NCBI RefSeq assembly: GCF_040954835.1 | Contig: NC_090706.1 | Coordinates: 38,697,148-38,761,147, forward strand | Direction of reading: 5' to 3' | DNA: 64,000 bases | From: Lepisosteus oculatus | Taxonomy: Eukaryota; Chordata; Actinopteri; Semionotiformes; Lepisosteidae | Part shown: piece by piece, positions 36,013-48,260 of the stretch | Layout of the letters: every line of letters starts with the position of its first letter | Numbering within the stretch: position 1 is the stretch's first letter | Made by a program: the position numbers and the translations under genes | Notes under the pieces: model-generated | What the model saw: the letters and a program-made list of their open reading frames with translations, nothing else | Databases searched by the model: none | What the model was told of the DNA's origin: nothing

Positions 36013-39000
36013 CTACTGCTGGGCACACTGATTCTCCAGGGTGGGCTTGGAGGACACATGGATGACAGGCTGAGGCCTCATCTCCTTCTTCCTCTCTTCC
36101 CTCCTGTTCTCGGCTCCTGCATCCACCTCCTCTGCCTTGACAGTGGTGCCGGATGGGGGAGACCTACAGGCAAACCATCCAATTCGCGTTCAGCTTTGCG
36201 GAGACGTTGCGCACAGTTCAATGCACGTTAGACAGGCAGCACTGCGACTCAGAGCAGGCCATCCACAGACACTGAGCCCCAGCGGTCAGTCACACAGACA
36301 GGAAAAACTGCTTTTACACCAGTTTCACCAACCCCATACTGAGCTATTGAGTGTAGTGTGTAAGCCTGTGACTTGGCTAATTAATTTAAATATTCTAATT
36401 ACATATTAGAACTGGCTAACATAAAGGCCTGAGTGTCACTGCAATATTTCACAGCACTATGAAGGCCACTCATAAGCATAAAGCCGAGACAAAACGTCTA
36501 ATATAAAAAATTAAAGCCATAACTGTTTGAATAAGAATATTATACTAAGCAAAATACTTTAGACAGCCTTAAAAATTAAGCCTATCTGTTTTTTCGGTAA
36601 TCTACAGAAGTGTATAGTATGTTAAAACTTTCCTGGAACTACTAATCTTCATATCTATACATAGTTCAGTTAATTCAGGTAAGCTTCCATATAGCCTGAC
36701 TAGCTGTTAGCCTCCATTTCTTAAATACACACTCTACTCTCAATTACTCAGTAAATAGTTAATGGCATCATTTAAAAGTGAAACAAACAGAATATACTAC
36801 CTTAAGACATACCAGTAGTATCATGCATTAGCACACATAAAACAGGCTTGAATTACAAAAGGTAAAAATGCACAAGCAACAAGTGCAGTGCATATAGACT
36901 ACTTTGATACACAACACAGCACAAGAAAGAATATTAAAGCACTGCAGAAAATGCAGGAAGCAGTATTTGAAAGGCAGAAAGCACAAGAAGCGTGTTCTGA
37001 AGCAAAGGCTGTTTTAAAACAGCAGCAATAACTATGCAACTTGATATCCTCTAAATATTCGTGTCTAGCTTTAAAAACCTTAAAGTGAGCACAGCTAAAG
37101 GATCTTTAAAAATGGATAAAAAAACAGATTTATTTAACAATCATTCCCAGCTCAAATCATGTTAGTAATTTAGTGCACCTTGATTTAGTAGAACTTCGAT
37201 AAGTGCTATATTACATTTTGTTAATAATTTCTTTGCTACATTTGAACCCTTTTACGGATATTGAATATTACTTAAGAACAATCTCCTTGAACTCTTTTTG
37301 CAGTACAGATTTGTGGCTGAGTAGGACATTCTTCACATAAAACCAAGATTTTGTCAGTTTCCAAGAAAACAGTTTTTTTATTCAGAGGCTATAGACATTC
37401 AAAATAGGACATTATTAGCCAATAATAATGTGTTATTGCATTAAAATAAAAAATAATCCATGTTACCACGTCCATTTATACCACATGGCTCACAAAACCG
37501 GTGCTGAAACAAACTAAATTCTGAGGATTAGGATGATCACAGCTCTGGAATGCGCCTGAAGCAGACACTGCTGTGAGAGCAGGTGATTAAAGAAAGTCTG
37601 AGGAATTTCAATGTATGGTGGCTGAAACCAGCAGCTATTTTGCTACAAGAACCCCGATACTACGCCTCTTCATGTTGAGGAAATACAGCTGATGAATTAA
37701 GTCTCAGCTGTGATTTCCTTCCACGCGTCCCCAAACCCCTTTTCTCCCTCGGTCTGTCTCATCACATCCCACACCACCTCGTCCCATCCACCAGCGCCCT
37801 TCCCCTTCCACACTACTCAGGCTTTCTGCACAACGTGCACATGTCCCTCTCACACAGGCCCATCCCCGAAACACACCCTTTAGTCACTCGCTAAAATGTC
37901 TGGAAGAAGCTCATTTTCCAGTTCATGTTTTTATCAGTACATTGATTGGCTGACTAAATCCTTTTACAGAGAGTCTAGTCACAAAATAATTTAGTGATTG
38001 TATCTAGCAGAGGCGGAGCTGACTGGCCAGCGCTGACATGGGCAGTACGTTCTCACCAAGCTCACGGCTGTTGCTCCGTAGTTAATTCCTGGCTTTGATC
38101 CTAAGACAGCTGACTCGTTATATTATATTGAGAAGACCAGGCAGTCTGTAGTGAACTGTCATCATAGTTATACTAGTTAAACTCTAGCATGAAATATCAC
38201 AGTCATATCCCAGAGATCAGAAGATTACAAATTGCAAGGATAACTTTCAATCAGTCATTCTGACATCAGTGCCATTCTGCCCAGTAGTTAAGTGCACTGA
38301 AAACCTACACAGAAATCCTTGCACCCTCATCTACAATACATAAATATCATCCAAGAAGATGCAATATGTAGAAGCAATGTTTATATATCGTTAACCGAAA
38401 TGGACTCAGCTTGCAACACTAGTATCCAGCTCTACTGTGCAAGGAGTTTGTGTATTTGGTACACCAAGCATTGTAACAGATGTTTTCATATCTGTATTCT
38501 TCAATGTTCTGTAATACATCATGCTAATGACATTATCTCATAAACATTTGTTACTGAACTGTTTTTTTAATGATGCGCTTGTAGTACTGGATCATTACCG
38601 CCCAAGGAGCAAACTCATGCCGAGAGTACATGCTTGAGTTCTGTAGCGAAAGCTTACTAACTACACAAAGCACGTCGCATGTAACAGTTGGCTAGTGGTT
38701 ACAATAACGCAAAGCCTGCCATGCGCCTGATCTGGGAAGAATTGGGCAGTAGAAACTTGAATTAAAAAGATTCCGCGACCAGTAATAATTGGTATGCGTG
38801 TTAAAATCTAGCGGCGCGGAGGGACTCCACAGTGGCCACACTCGTTGAGCATCAGTGATCGTCGCGGCGAAGGTCAGCCAGACGGGAGGCCCAGGCCGAG
38901 CACGTGCGGACGCAAGCGCCCCCTGCGGCGATTCCCAGATTTCCTCGGACCTCCGCGGGGCAGGAAGGCTGGCCCCCCGGGCCTCAGCGGGAAGTGTTTC

Positions 39001-42000
39001 GGGAGACGGCCCTCCTGAAGGGCAGGCCGGCGCGGGCCAGGGCGGAGCGCAGCAGGCCGAGCAAGAGCAGGAGGACGCACAGGGCGAAGTTCATGCAGCG
39101 CAGGGCGAGGGAGGCAGGTCGGCAGGGGGGCGGCACTGACCTGGGGGGCTCCTCGCCGATGCGCGCGGGGACCTGCTGCAGGGGGCCGGGGGCCAGCCGC
39201 TCTGCGGGAGCCGGCCCCTCCTTCGCGCCCGCCGCGCTCTGCTCCTCCCCCTTCGGCTCGGGGGCGTCGGCCTCGGCCGGGGCGTCCACTGGCAGCTTCT
39301 CGCGCCGGCGCTTCGCCACCTGGCTCTTGTTCACCGCTGGAAGGAAGCGTGGGTCAGGCATGTGCGCTCGCTCTACATGTGGGGCTGCCTGCTGCACCAG
39401 CTCTGAGAAACAGCTCTGTCCAGACTGGACTGGGCGCAAGAGCCTGCGCCCTCACACAGCCACCCCCCGGCAGCAGGCAACACTGGAAGGATCTGCAGTC
39501 CTGCATTCCAGAGACACGACCTCGGCTTTTAGGCAAGCTATATGTTGACCCATTAAAAAACAATCTTTACTCTTTAGGCACCTAACTCGCTTTCTGAAAA
39601 CGTATCTATTAAACGGCAGCAGCCACACAAACAAAGGATCCGTCAAAGATCGAATATTGATTGAATCTAAGCCATTGGAATCTAAGCTTATTGGACACCC
39701 CACCAAATATACAAACTTCAGATATTCTGTCTAAATGTGTAGATTTTAACTACACCCGAAGAAGGCGCCATAGCCGAAACGTTGTGTCTCTTTTTTCCTT
39801 GCAGCAGGGAACAAACCTTTCCCTGTTCCCCGTTTGGAACTCACAGAATGAAGGTACACATCCCTGCCTCGGACCTCTATGCACTCAGATAGGGAGCAAC
39901 GCAGAGGTGGGGGACAAAAGGGCGTGTGCGTTACCATTGGGTTGGTATTTCATCCTGAGCTCGTCCAGCTGGACCTGCAGCCTGATGTTCTCGCTCTGGC
40001 ACAGCCTGAGGGTCCTCTCGCTGCTGAAGAGCCTCCTCTCCACCTCCAGCACCCTCTGACTCTCCGCCAGCGCCTTCATCCTCTGCACAGACAGCTCCTC
40101 CCCCAGCCGCTCGGCTTCCTTCCTGCACACACAGCACTGCTGAGCACACCGGAGCCCCACTCAGCCCTTGGCAAGGCTTTTAGAGGGGCGCCAATGCAAT
40201 CTGCAAGATGCCCAGTTCAGAGGCAGCTCTTACAGTTATGAGATCTGAGGTTAAACTGAACGTGAGCTTTCATAGTGAAGGTTATCACTCCTTTTCTTCA
40301 TAATTGTGACACTTTTGAAGATATTAGACTCATTCTAAATAGAGAGAAGAGACCAAAGGGCATCTTACACGGAGTTTGAAAGCTGCATTTTAAGGAGGTC
40401 AGTGTAGTACGTCATGTCACCGCTATCTCCTTCTCCAGAGGGTGCGCTGGATGGCTCAGCCTTTATGGTCATCTGGAAACGATTTCAAAAGAGCTGCTTT
40501 AATTTACCAAATGAATACAGACGTCCACAAACAAAAACATCCTTTGATATCACAGGACCTGGGACTTTTATGTTCAAATTGAATTATTTAATTGAATAAT
40601 TAAAGCTCACTTTTCACTCTCTCCTCCTGTATTCTCTACTCCATGACCCCACCCTGTAGGACACCCTGATCAAAGAGCAAACAGTGGGGGACATTTTGAT
40701 TTACTCCGTCTAATTGAGTTTGTTTTGTGAGTAGATTAAAAGGATTTCGTTGACAGAGTTAAGGACATGCACATTAATCTGGGAGTATAGTACTTAAAAA
40801 GGCGTTCGTGAAATCTGACGTCTAGCTCAAATCTTACATCCGTCTTACCTATGAAAAGCAAAATAGATGACATTTCAGAATAAATGAAAAACAAGTACAA
40901 ATTATTCAGAGCTAAGATTTTAACTGCCACAATTTAATCATCTATAATCTTACACAATATATCAACTGAAAATGAAACTCAAACCGATAAGGAGGATATA
41001 AGAACCTTATGAACATCAACTCCATGTTTCTACAGTATGCGGTTTGTTGTCTTAGTCCTCATGATATAACACGGTGGCTGATCACAGAGGTGTCATGCCT
41101 GTCACGTGAGAGTAAAACATTTCTCCAAGGGCAAAAAATGACATTCCCAAGAAAACGCCATGCCAGCAGGACGCACTGCATCTGCAGGTTCCCCGCCGTG
41201 GCCAGCTCTCTCCCCCGAGCTCAGACGAGCAGTCCCCACCTCTGCCCTCTCCAGACGACGCAGCTTGATCATCAGTGCCTCGATTTCGTTGTTCTTCTGG
41301 GCCAGCATGGACTGCAGGCGCTCCAGCTGCCCTGGGTCTGCCTGGCAGCCCTTCATCTGCATCAGCGTGGCAATCTGGACCTGCCCGCGGAAAGACAGCA
41401 GGACGGCGGTTAGCCCCCACAGGCAGGGACACAAAAAGCTTTGCCCTGATCTGCTACAGCCGTCTACCCCTGGAGCTAAGACAGGATAAGCGTTCTTCCC
41501 CTTGAACTGCCATGCACAGACGTGGTACTCAGAAGAAAACAGACATAGAAAACAAACTGCAGGCCACATCCTGACAATACAATGGGTAGAAGTTATTTCT
41601 CCCCCCTATAAAAAGCGATGAAACCCTATTTGCCGGCTGCCCCAATGAGCAGACAAAACCGCACATATTAACCCAGGAGTCTCTCCTGCGGATGAGAGAT
41701 GCAAGCCACATCCAACAACCTCTGTGTGGGGAAAACCTAATACAGTCACACCGTCTCAAGGAGATCAGGGAGGCCCAAGGGAAGTGTCAAGCCAAATGTC
41801 TCCACACATTTAAGGACTCGTCAGATTGTGACTCGTCTGATGACGAATACTGTAACAGGGCGGCAGTAACCGTGAGGTGAGCTTGCATGTCTGGGGTGTC
41901 TAGAGAATACAAAAGGTAAATTGGTTCATAATGGTTAGCAGAGAGATCAGACATGTGTGCACAGGTGGGTTAAGTGCACACATTTGCACAAGCCCCACAC

Positions 42001-45000
42001 GCTACGACTGCTGCCTTGTTACAATCCATAGCAAAGGGAATGCGCTTATACGACAGGTCTTTTGACATTTAGTATCTTGAGGTTATTCTTAAAATGTTCA
42101 GTCAGAAAGCTGATCTTTAAGATGACTGAAATGTAATTATAGCCCCATGGCAAAAAAAAAAAACAGTTGTCTGGGACTAAATGATTTCAATGGAATAACT
42201 GAAAACACTTTTCATGACCTTGAAGCAGAACAGTTTGGCAAAGGTGAAGGAGTTGGTTAGGATCTTGCATCCTCATGAGTAGCATGCCAAACATGGTCCA
42301 GCTTTTGAATTTTGTACTTGTCCAATGCATGTCAGGTGTTCTTCCACATGTATGTCCTGACATATCCCAAGTTCCAGAAAGGAATTAAGTGGGTAAATTT
42401 TGAATGTCCATTTCCTTAAAATTGCAAGTTTTTTTAACAAAACTGTACACAATTTATATTGAAATTAAAGACCCAGTTTTTCCAATTATCAAAAAAAATT
42501 GCAAAACCAATTAGCCTAAAATCAAATGATTAAGACTGTAAGTAGGAGTGGAACTTGTTTATTCATATAAAAATTCAATATAGATAAATTTATTGATAAT
42601 TACAACAATGCACAAAAATACCTATTAAAAGGGTCAGACATGTAGATCTTAAGGACATTGCACAAACAGTAAAGTTACATTTCCAATTCATTTACAGTAC
42701 ACACAGATTATATCAGATGCTTCTGCAGGACATTTTTCCCCAAGGAAAAAAACAGCAACAGTAATAAATGTAGAGCTCACCATATAGTATCATTGTTGCA
42801 CAGCAACAAAACGTAAATAAAATATCCTTCACATGAAGTGAGGTCTGTGGCAGACAGAGACTTTCTGAAGTTTCGGATAGGCTGTAATGCTGTGAGCCCC
42901 AAAATTAACGATTAAAACGGAAAATAAAAATGGTCCAGTGACAAGGCTAACGAGACTGCCCAGAAGAATTCCTGCGATGACTGTCCAGTTGTCGACAACA
43001 TACTAGAAAATGCTTCTGAAAGCCATTCTCCCTGCTGCTCTCCATGTGATGATGGAGCTGCAAGTACCTAATCTTGAGAGAGTTTAAAGAGAAAAAGAGC
43101 GTTGATGCAAGGCAGAGGGCTCCAATCAAGGCTTTCCAAAACAAAAAGCTTTTTCAAAAATAGTAAAAAGAAAGGGTTACAGACTGCCACAACTGTGGCT
43201 AATCAGACTGAAGTGTTTGTGTCATGGGTCTGACAAGGTCACAAGATGGTTAAAAGGCCTTTTCTCAGTCACAGGTGACTTAGCCTGTGACCTGTGTGGG
43301 TTGTGTCCCAAAACCCAGATCTCCGATTCCTGTCTGGGTCATGACGTTAGCCAACGGAGACCCCGGCTCTCCAAGCAGCAGCACGCTGGCAGGCGCCATG
43401 TTTTAAGCGGGCGTGTGTCAGCTGGAATGACCATGCTGTGCAGGACCAACCCATGTAGACCGCCTTCGTGGACACCGCAGTAGCCCTGTGCACTTGTATC
43501 TGCATCACGGACTCCGTTCTTTAAAACCGGCAAAGAATCCGGTCAGTGAGTTCAATAAACTGCCAATTTCAAATTACACTGCAGGGATTTGGAAAAAACA
43601 ATCATGGCAATTCTGAAAATGCAATCAAGACAGAGAGGTATTTGTCTTAGTGCTCCAAGACCCTTAGTGCCGGTTAACACGGCCTGAAATAACACCCGCA
43701 GACAACAGTGTAATGAACGCCATTTAATGTTTTGCTCAAGGTTTTGGAAACAAACTGTAGGAGGCTGGCCAGGAAGAGCATCAAGCACCTCAGGACAATC
43801 GGTGCCAGGATAGCGGATCTCCTTAGAATTATGCTTAAGAGCTCTGTATAGGAGTGCCACCCTGTTTTGTAAAAGACGCTGCTGTCCCAGTGTTTCCAGC
43901 AGCTGTCTTGACAGGAGGAGGGTCGAGAGGCGGGGATGTGTACCTTCATTCTGTGAAGCTGCTGTCGGGAGAAGGTGTGCTGCTTCTGGAGAGACTGGTA
44001 CTGCACCTTCATGCTGATGAGCTGCCGCTCCATCGCGGCCCTCCGGTCTTCCACCTGCAAGCACAGGCCACCGGCGGGTCAGGGGCGCGGGCCACTCAAA
44101 CACACGAACCCCGCCGCTCACACCCGCTCGCCGGGCGCGCGCAGGAGAGGCGCTGTCATACCTCAGAAAAGAGCGAGTTGCCCTTGCTGTTGGGGTCCTG
44201 AGACTGCTGCAGAATCTGGTCCAGTTGCAGCTGGAGATCCTGGTTAGCTTCCCGTGCTTTCTAGACCAGGCAAATCAGAAAAAGACGCCAAGCAAATATA
44301 AGTAATGCAAATCATATTAAATCATATCCCATTATTTATTTACCGTTTATCCCTCAAATTACATTAAAAAAAAACTTCTCTAACAGATCCTCGTCCTGTT
44401 AAAGGGAAGTAGGACAATATTTATAAATGAACAGGCACGTACAGGCTCCTGAAGGACACCAACTGACAATCTGACATGACAGCGCAGCAGGGAGATTTAA
44501 ATATTTCAATTAAAACACAGGACAAAAGTCTAACATTGACGACTGAAATAATCTTATCGTCTTTCCAATCAGATCAATGTTTCAAACGTTCTATTTTGGT
44601 AGAAGAAGGAGGGTTTAACGTCATTTTAATGTAAATAAAAATGAGAAGATAAAATGGAAATCCCTCTAAGAGATAAAGGAGTGCTTCCAAGACCAACAAG
44701 CTAGCGCTGTGAAACATGCATCAGAGACAAAACAGAGCCAAGCCCGATGGAAAGCTGGGTCTGGGAAGACCGTTTCGCGGCACGGACACGGGCACTGCAC
44801 CTCCAAGGCGTTAAAGTGAGAGACGACTTCCTTCTCGCAATCCTCCTTCTCCCGGGTCAGGCGCTCCACCGTGCGCTGGAGATGGCTGCCGGCCAGCTGG
44901 AGCTGCTGCTCTCGGTAGCTCATTTCATTGAGCTCGTGCTCCAGTGCAGCCTGGGAGCAGAGGACAAGGTGGGTCTAGTCTGTGCCCTCCACTCACCACA

Positions 45001-47345
45001 GGTTCGCATTAACTCACGATCTTACAGACGCGCCTGTCACACAGCTAACAGGAGTTCTGGTGTGTGTTCCTCACAGGACACCCCATATACTTACTTGTGG
45101 CTCATTCGCTCTCCTAGTCTATACAATAAAAACTAAACCTTCCAACTATTATTTTGCTAAGTATTACTTATCACGGAAAACATGGCCACTCTCGGTCATC
45201 AAAAACAGCTCTCTTTTCCGCTCACTTTGCTTTAACGGTCATCAGTCTTTTTTAAAGACACAATATGGAGAACATGGAATATTTCCTGCAAGGATAGTCT
45301 GTTCACTCTTCTTTCTGATCCTAACTTTCATAATCATAAAGCCAGTGCCTGTAAGAACAGTTACAGATTAGAGGTGGCCATTCGGCCTGTCTTATTCATT
45401 TGGCTTCTCGACGTTTATTGATCCCAAGACCTCCTCCATCTTGTTCTTGAAGGGTTCCAAGTAATCTGCTGCAACAGTACTGCTGGACACTAATCCTGTT
45501 GATCCACTGAACAGATTTCACAGCAGTATTCTCTTGTTGCAAAATGATCAGAACTGTACAGAGTTTTTTTAAAAAAGGCCAATCGAATGCATTTTAACAA
45601 TGTCTCTTGGACTTTTTTTTCCTCTATTAAAATATGTTCCACTACAGGATATACTGCTATTGATAAATCTTAGAAATATCAAGAAATACTTGTAAAGCCC
45701 TAACTATCAAATTAACTTTCTTTTGAACGTTCAGCAGAGCTCTAAACCTCCATCCTGCTACTGAAGCAGGCAGTGATTGTGGGTGCCGAGGAGTGCTGGG
45801 ATGACTGTGGTTAACTGTGTGGAATACGCCCACCTTGGCGGTCTCTAACTCGGCCTTCTCCATCTGCAGCTCCATCATCTCCGAGGACAGTGTCTCCTGG
45901 GAGCGCTCCGCCATCATCCTCAGCTCCTCGGTCTTGCTGCTCAGAGCCTCCGCCTGCAGCTCCAGCTTGTGTCTCAGCTGCCTCTCAGAGAGCCGCGCCT
46001 CGTCCAGCTCGGCCTTCATCTTCTCCAGCTGTTCACGGGACAGAGCCACACTGAGACAGCAAGACTACACGCCACATCGGTAAAGCGCAGTAGTGCCTGC
46101 TGGGGAAATCACTGTAGGTCCACTTCAAGCTTAGAACATCAGAATCCCAATTCACCCAAGTATGGCCAAAACCTGTCTTTTTCGATCATCTAGGTGTGTA
46201 AAAGGCGACCCCCTTATCTCTTACTGAATCAGAGGTTGAACGGCTGCACCACGCAAAATAACACCAAAAAAGTAACAGAATTCAGAATAATAAAATGACT
46301 TTTTTGTGCAGCTGCAGCAAATGAGACGGGCTGTGTGAGACCCTGCCCCACCGCTGAGCGGCTCTGGGCGACTCGCCCGCAGCCTTACCTTGTTCTTGTA
46401 TTCACCGATCTCCAGGGTGTAGCTCCTCTCCAGCTGGGCCTCCTGTTGCACCCACAACATCTTCTGCTGCGTTTTGATGGATTCGCACTCTGACCTCAGA
46501 CTGTCCAGCATGCGGCCCCTCAGCTCGAGCTCTCTCTGCAAGGAGTACTTCTCCTGCTCCAGAGCCTGCATTCACACACACACACACAAACACACGTTAG
46601 ACCAGCGCGCCATTCCAAGCTGCTAGAACAGTCCACCAATTACCATGACCTACTGAAAAACCTGAACAGAGCTGGGTTCAGGGCAGAGACAGTAGATGGT
46701 ACCAAGGTTCCCGTGTTCTGACACAGGCTGGACCTGACACCTGTGGTGGGGAAAATAATTCTCAGGCCACAGGAACACAGAAACCTTCTCCTTCATTCAC
46801 TGCGGCTACCACAGAGGCAACTGCACTGACTTTCCCTCCCCAGAATTCACTTGGCCAGATAACTACCCAGCAAACTGCCTCCAAACCTGAGAGTTTGCAA
46901 TGCGGTGCAGCCAACACAGTAGGACAGGACAAAAACAAGACACGAGTTCCCTGCAGCTCACATCAATTTCTTGTTTGCCTCGATTTGTACTAATGCTATA
47001 CTCACGAAGGCAGGTAAGGGGGTGATCTATCAATCGTCCAGCTTCTTTGACCTACCCTCTGTCTTCTCAAGCCAATATTCTTGTTTCTGCGCGGGTGGGT
47101 CTCACAAGACCCCTCCTTCCTTGTCCGGACGGCGCAGCTGAGCCCAGTCCGGGCCTCCTGCACCGCCTCTGACTCACCTCTATGGAGTTCGTCATCTCCG
47201 TGCGCTGCTCCTCCAAGCGGTTCTGCAGATCCAGCTGATCGTCCAGCAGCTGCAGGCCATACTGGGCTGCCTTCTGCAGGGACTCCTCCGCCTCCTTCAG
47301 CTTGCAGCGCAGGCGCTGGACTTCAGAGTCCACTGCAGCGGACAT
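36013..47345 (-). CDS. spdl1: Spindly, dynein-dynactin adaptor of the kinetochore, about 559 aa
   Basis: Coding exons in transcript order: 47345-47178, 46565-46389, 46028-45834, 44950-44801, 44260-44162, 44054-43944, 41380-41240, 40472-40369, 40122-39935, 39336-39141 and 36163-36013. Phases join throughout; human SPDL1 is 605 aa. Exon 1 carries the CC1 box (KAAQYGLQLL) that binds dynein light intermediate chain. The junction GNSLFSE/VEDRRAAMERQLIS is the Spindly box, which contacts dynactin's pointed end. Long coiled coil covers most of the protein. A basic patch (AKRRREK) starts the disordered tail. The last exon ends PTLENQCAQQ, a CaaX box like human CPQQ, whose farnesylation brings Spindly to the RZZ complex. 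The protein recruits dynein to kinetochores and helps silence the spindle checkpoint. Confidence 0.95.
36164..39140 (-). other. spdl1 last intron (3.0 kb)
   Basis: An AT-rich intron separating the CaaX exon from the rest of the gene. I see no repeat or exon inside it. Confidence 0.8.
39749..39831 (-). mobile_element. Diverged Penelope-like short repeat
   Basis: The plus strand reads cacccgaagaaggcgccata, then gccgaaacgttgtgtctc and a changed tail (cagcagggaacaaaccttt). The GAAGAAGGC...GCCGAAACGTTG core is kept, but the tail departs from the other copies, so it may be an older or different subfamily. It is in the spdl1 intron 39337-39934. Confidence 0.6.
41381..43943 (-). other. spdl1 intron between the exons starting VEDRR and VQIAT (2.6 kb)
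   Basis: AT-rich, with no recognised gene or repeat. Shorter spdl1 introns at 40473-41239, 40123-40368, 44261-44800 and 45000-45350 also show nothing. Confidence 0.75.
45352..45560 (+). repeat. Interspersed repeat, GGCCATTCGGCC family, 5' part
   Basis: The plus strand reads agaggtggccattcggcctg, then tttattgatcccaagacctc and ttcttgaagggttccaagta. This is the clearest head copy in the window, in a spdl1 intron. Confidence 0.65.
46572..46595 (+). repeat. (CA)n microsatellite beside a spdl1 splice acceptor
   Basis: On the spdl1 strand it reads (TG)n and sits 7 bp from the exon border, so it takes the place of the usual pyrimidine tract. Confidence 0.9.
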
Positions 47346-47753
47346 CTTCTGTCTGTAAGGACGGGAGACACAGGCTGAGGAGACCCGTTGTGTGTGTGTG
47401 TGAGGATAGGACACACGCGAGCTGAGGAGACTCGTTCTGTCTGTAAGGACAGGAGACACACGGGCTGAGGAGACCCGTTCTGTCTGTGAGGACAGGAGAC
47501 ACACGGGCTGAGGAGACCCGTTCTGTCTGTGAGGACAGGAGACACACGGGCTGAGGAGACTCGTTCTGTCTGTAAGGACAGGAGACACACGGGCTGAGGA
47601 GACTCGTTCTGTCTGTAAGGACAGGAGACACACGGGCTGAGGAGACTCGTTCTGTCTGTAAGGACAGGAGACACACGGGCTGAGGAGACCCGTTCTGTCT
47701 GTGAGGACAGGAGACACACGGGCTGAGGAGACCCGTTCTGTCTGTGAGGACAG
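47346..47753 (-). repeat. 43-bp minisatellite in spdl1 intron 1 carrying splice-acceptor copies
   Basis: The word ctgagg recurs at 47422, 47465, 47508, 47551, 47594, 47637, 47680 and 47723, exactly 43 bp apart, plus a looser copy at 47375. On the spdl1 strand each unit carries tgtctcctgtccttacagac or its ctcacag variant, the same sequence as the real acceptor before the start codon. Two unit types exist, defined by linked T/C and A/G differences. The array is open in the spdl1 frame back to an ATG at 47777. Confidence 0.95.
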
Positions 47754-48043
47754 ATTCTGCTCACAAACATGGCGCATATCAGGCTGTGAGCCCTCAGTCC
47801 TGATGGTAGATCAAGGTAACAATGATCGCTATTAAGGTCTCCAAGTAACTTAAGAAGCACAACACAAACTTGCCATCTGTTCAATTGTGTCGGAGTGCTG
47901 TGTAAAACAATCCGCTGTTGTGCAATGAACCGCATAGCGAAAAGGGAAACTTACACCTCGCCACAGGACGTTAATAAAAATAAAACTTGATGGAAAAGGA
48001 AAAGTAAAGGAGCGACATTTAAAAAAAAAAAAGATTTTCTCAC

Positions 48044-48260
48044 CATCTTCGGCAGGAGAGCACCGAGAAAAAGACACCAAATTCCCCCTCTTTCTGTAAT
48101 GCCATGCACCCGACAGCAAGGAGACGAGCTGCTCAGTAAGAGAGGGTTTGTCTTTTCGGTTTCGGCGAAATAAAGGGAGCATTCACCCCGCAGGGGCCGT
48201 GCTATTGGCATTCCGGTGGCGGCGCTGGACAGGGGGCTGCTTGCACAGAGCCCCTCTCCT
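48044..48260 (-). promoter_or_regulatory. Likely spdl1 leader exon and promoter
   Basis: On the minus strand, ctgccgaagatg is followed by a donor gtgagaaa, placing the end of a leader exon at 48044. Upstream, gcattccggtggcggcgc and an inverted CCAAT (attgg, 48204-48208) lie in CpG-rich DNA that fits a promoter. The transcription start is not determined. Confidence 0.5.

Noticed and set aside
47346-47753. CRISPR-like array because of regular 43-bp spacing
   Set aside because: Units are contiguous, with no unique spacers, in a vertebrate intron; it is a minisatellite.
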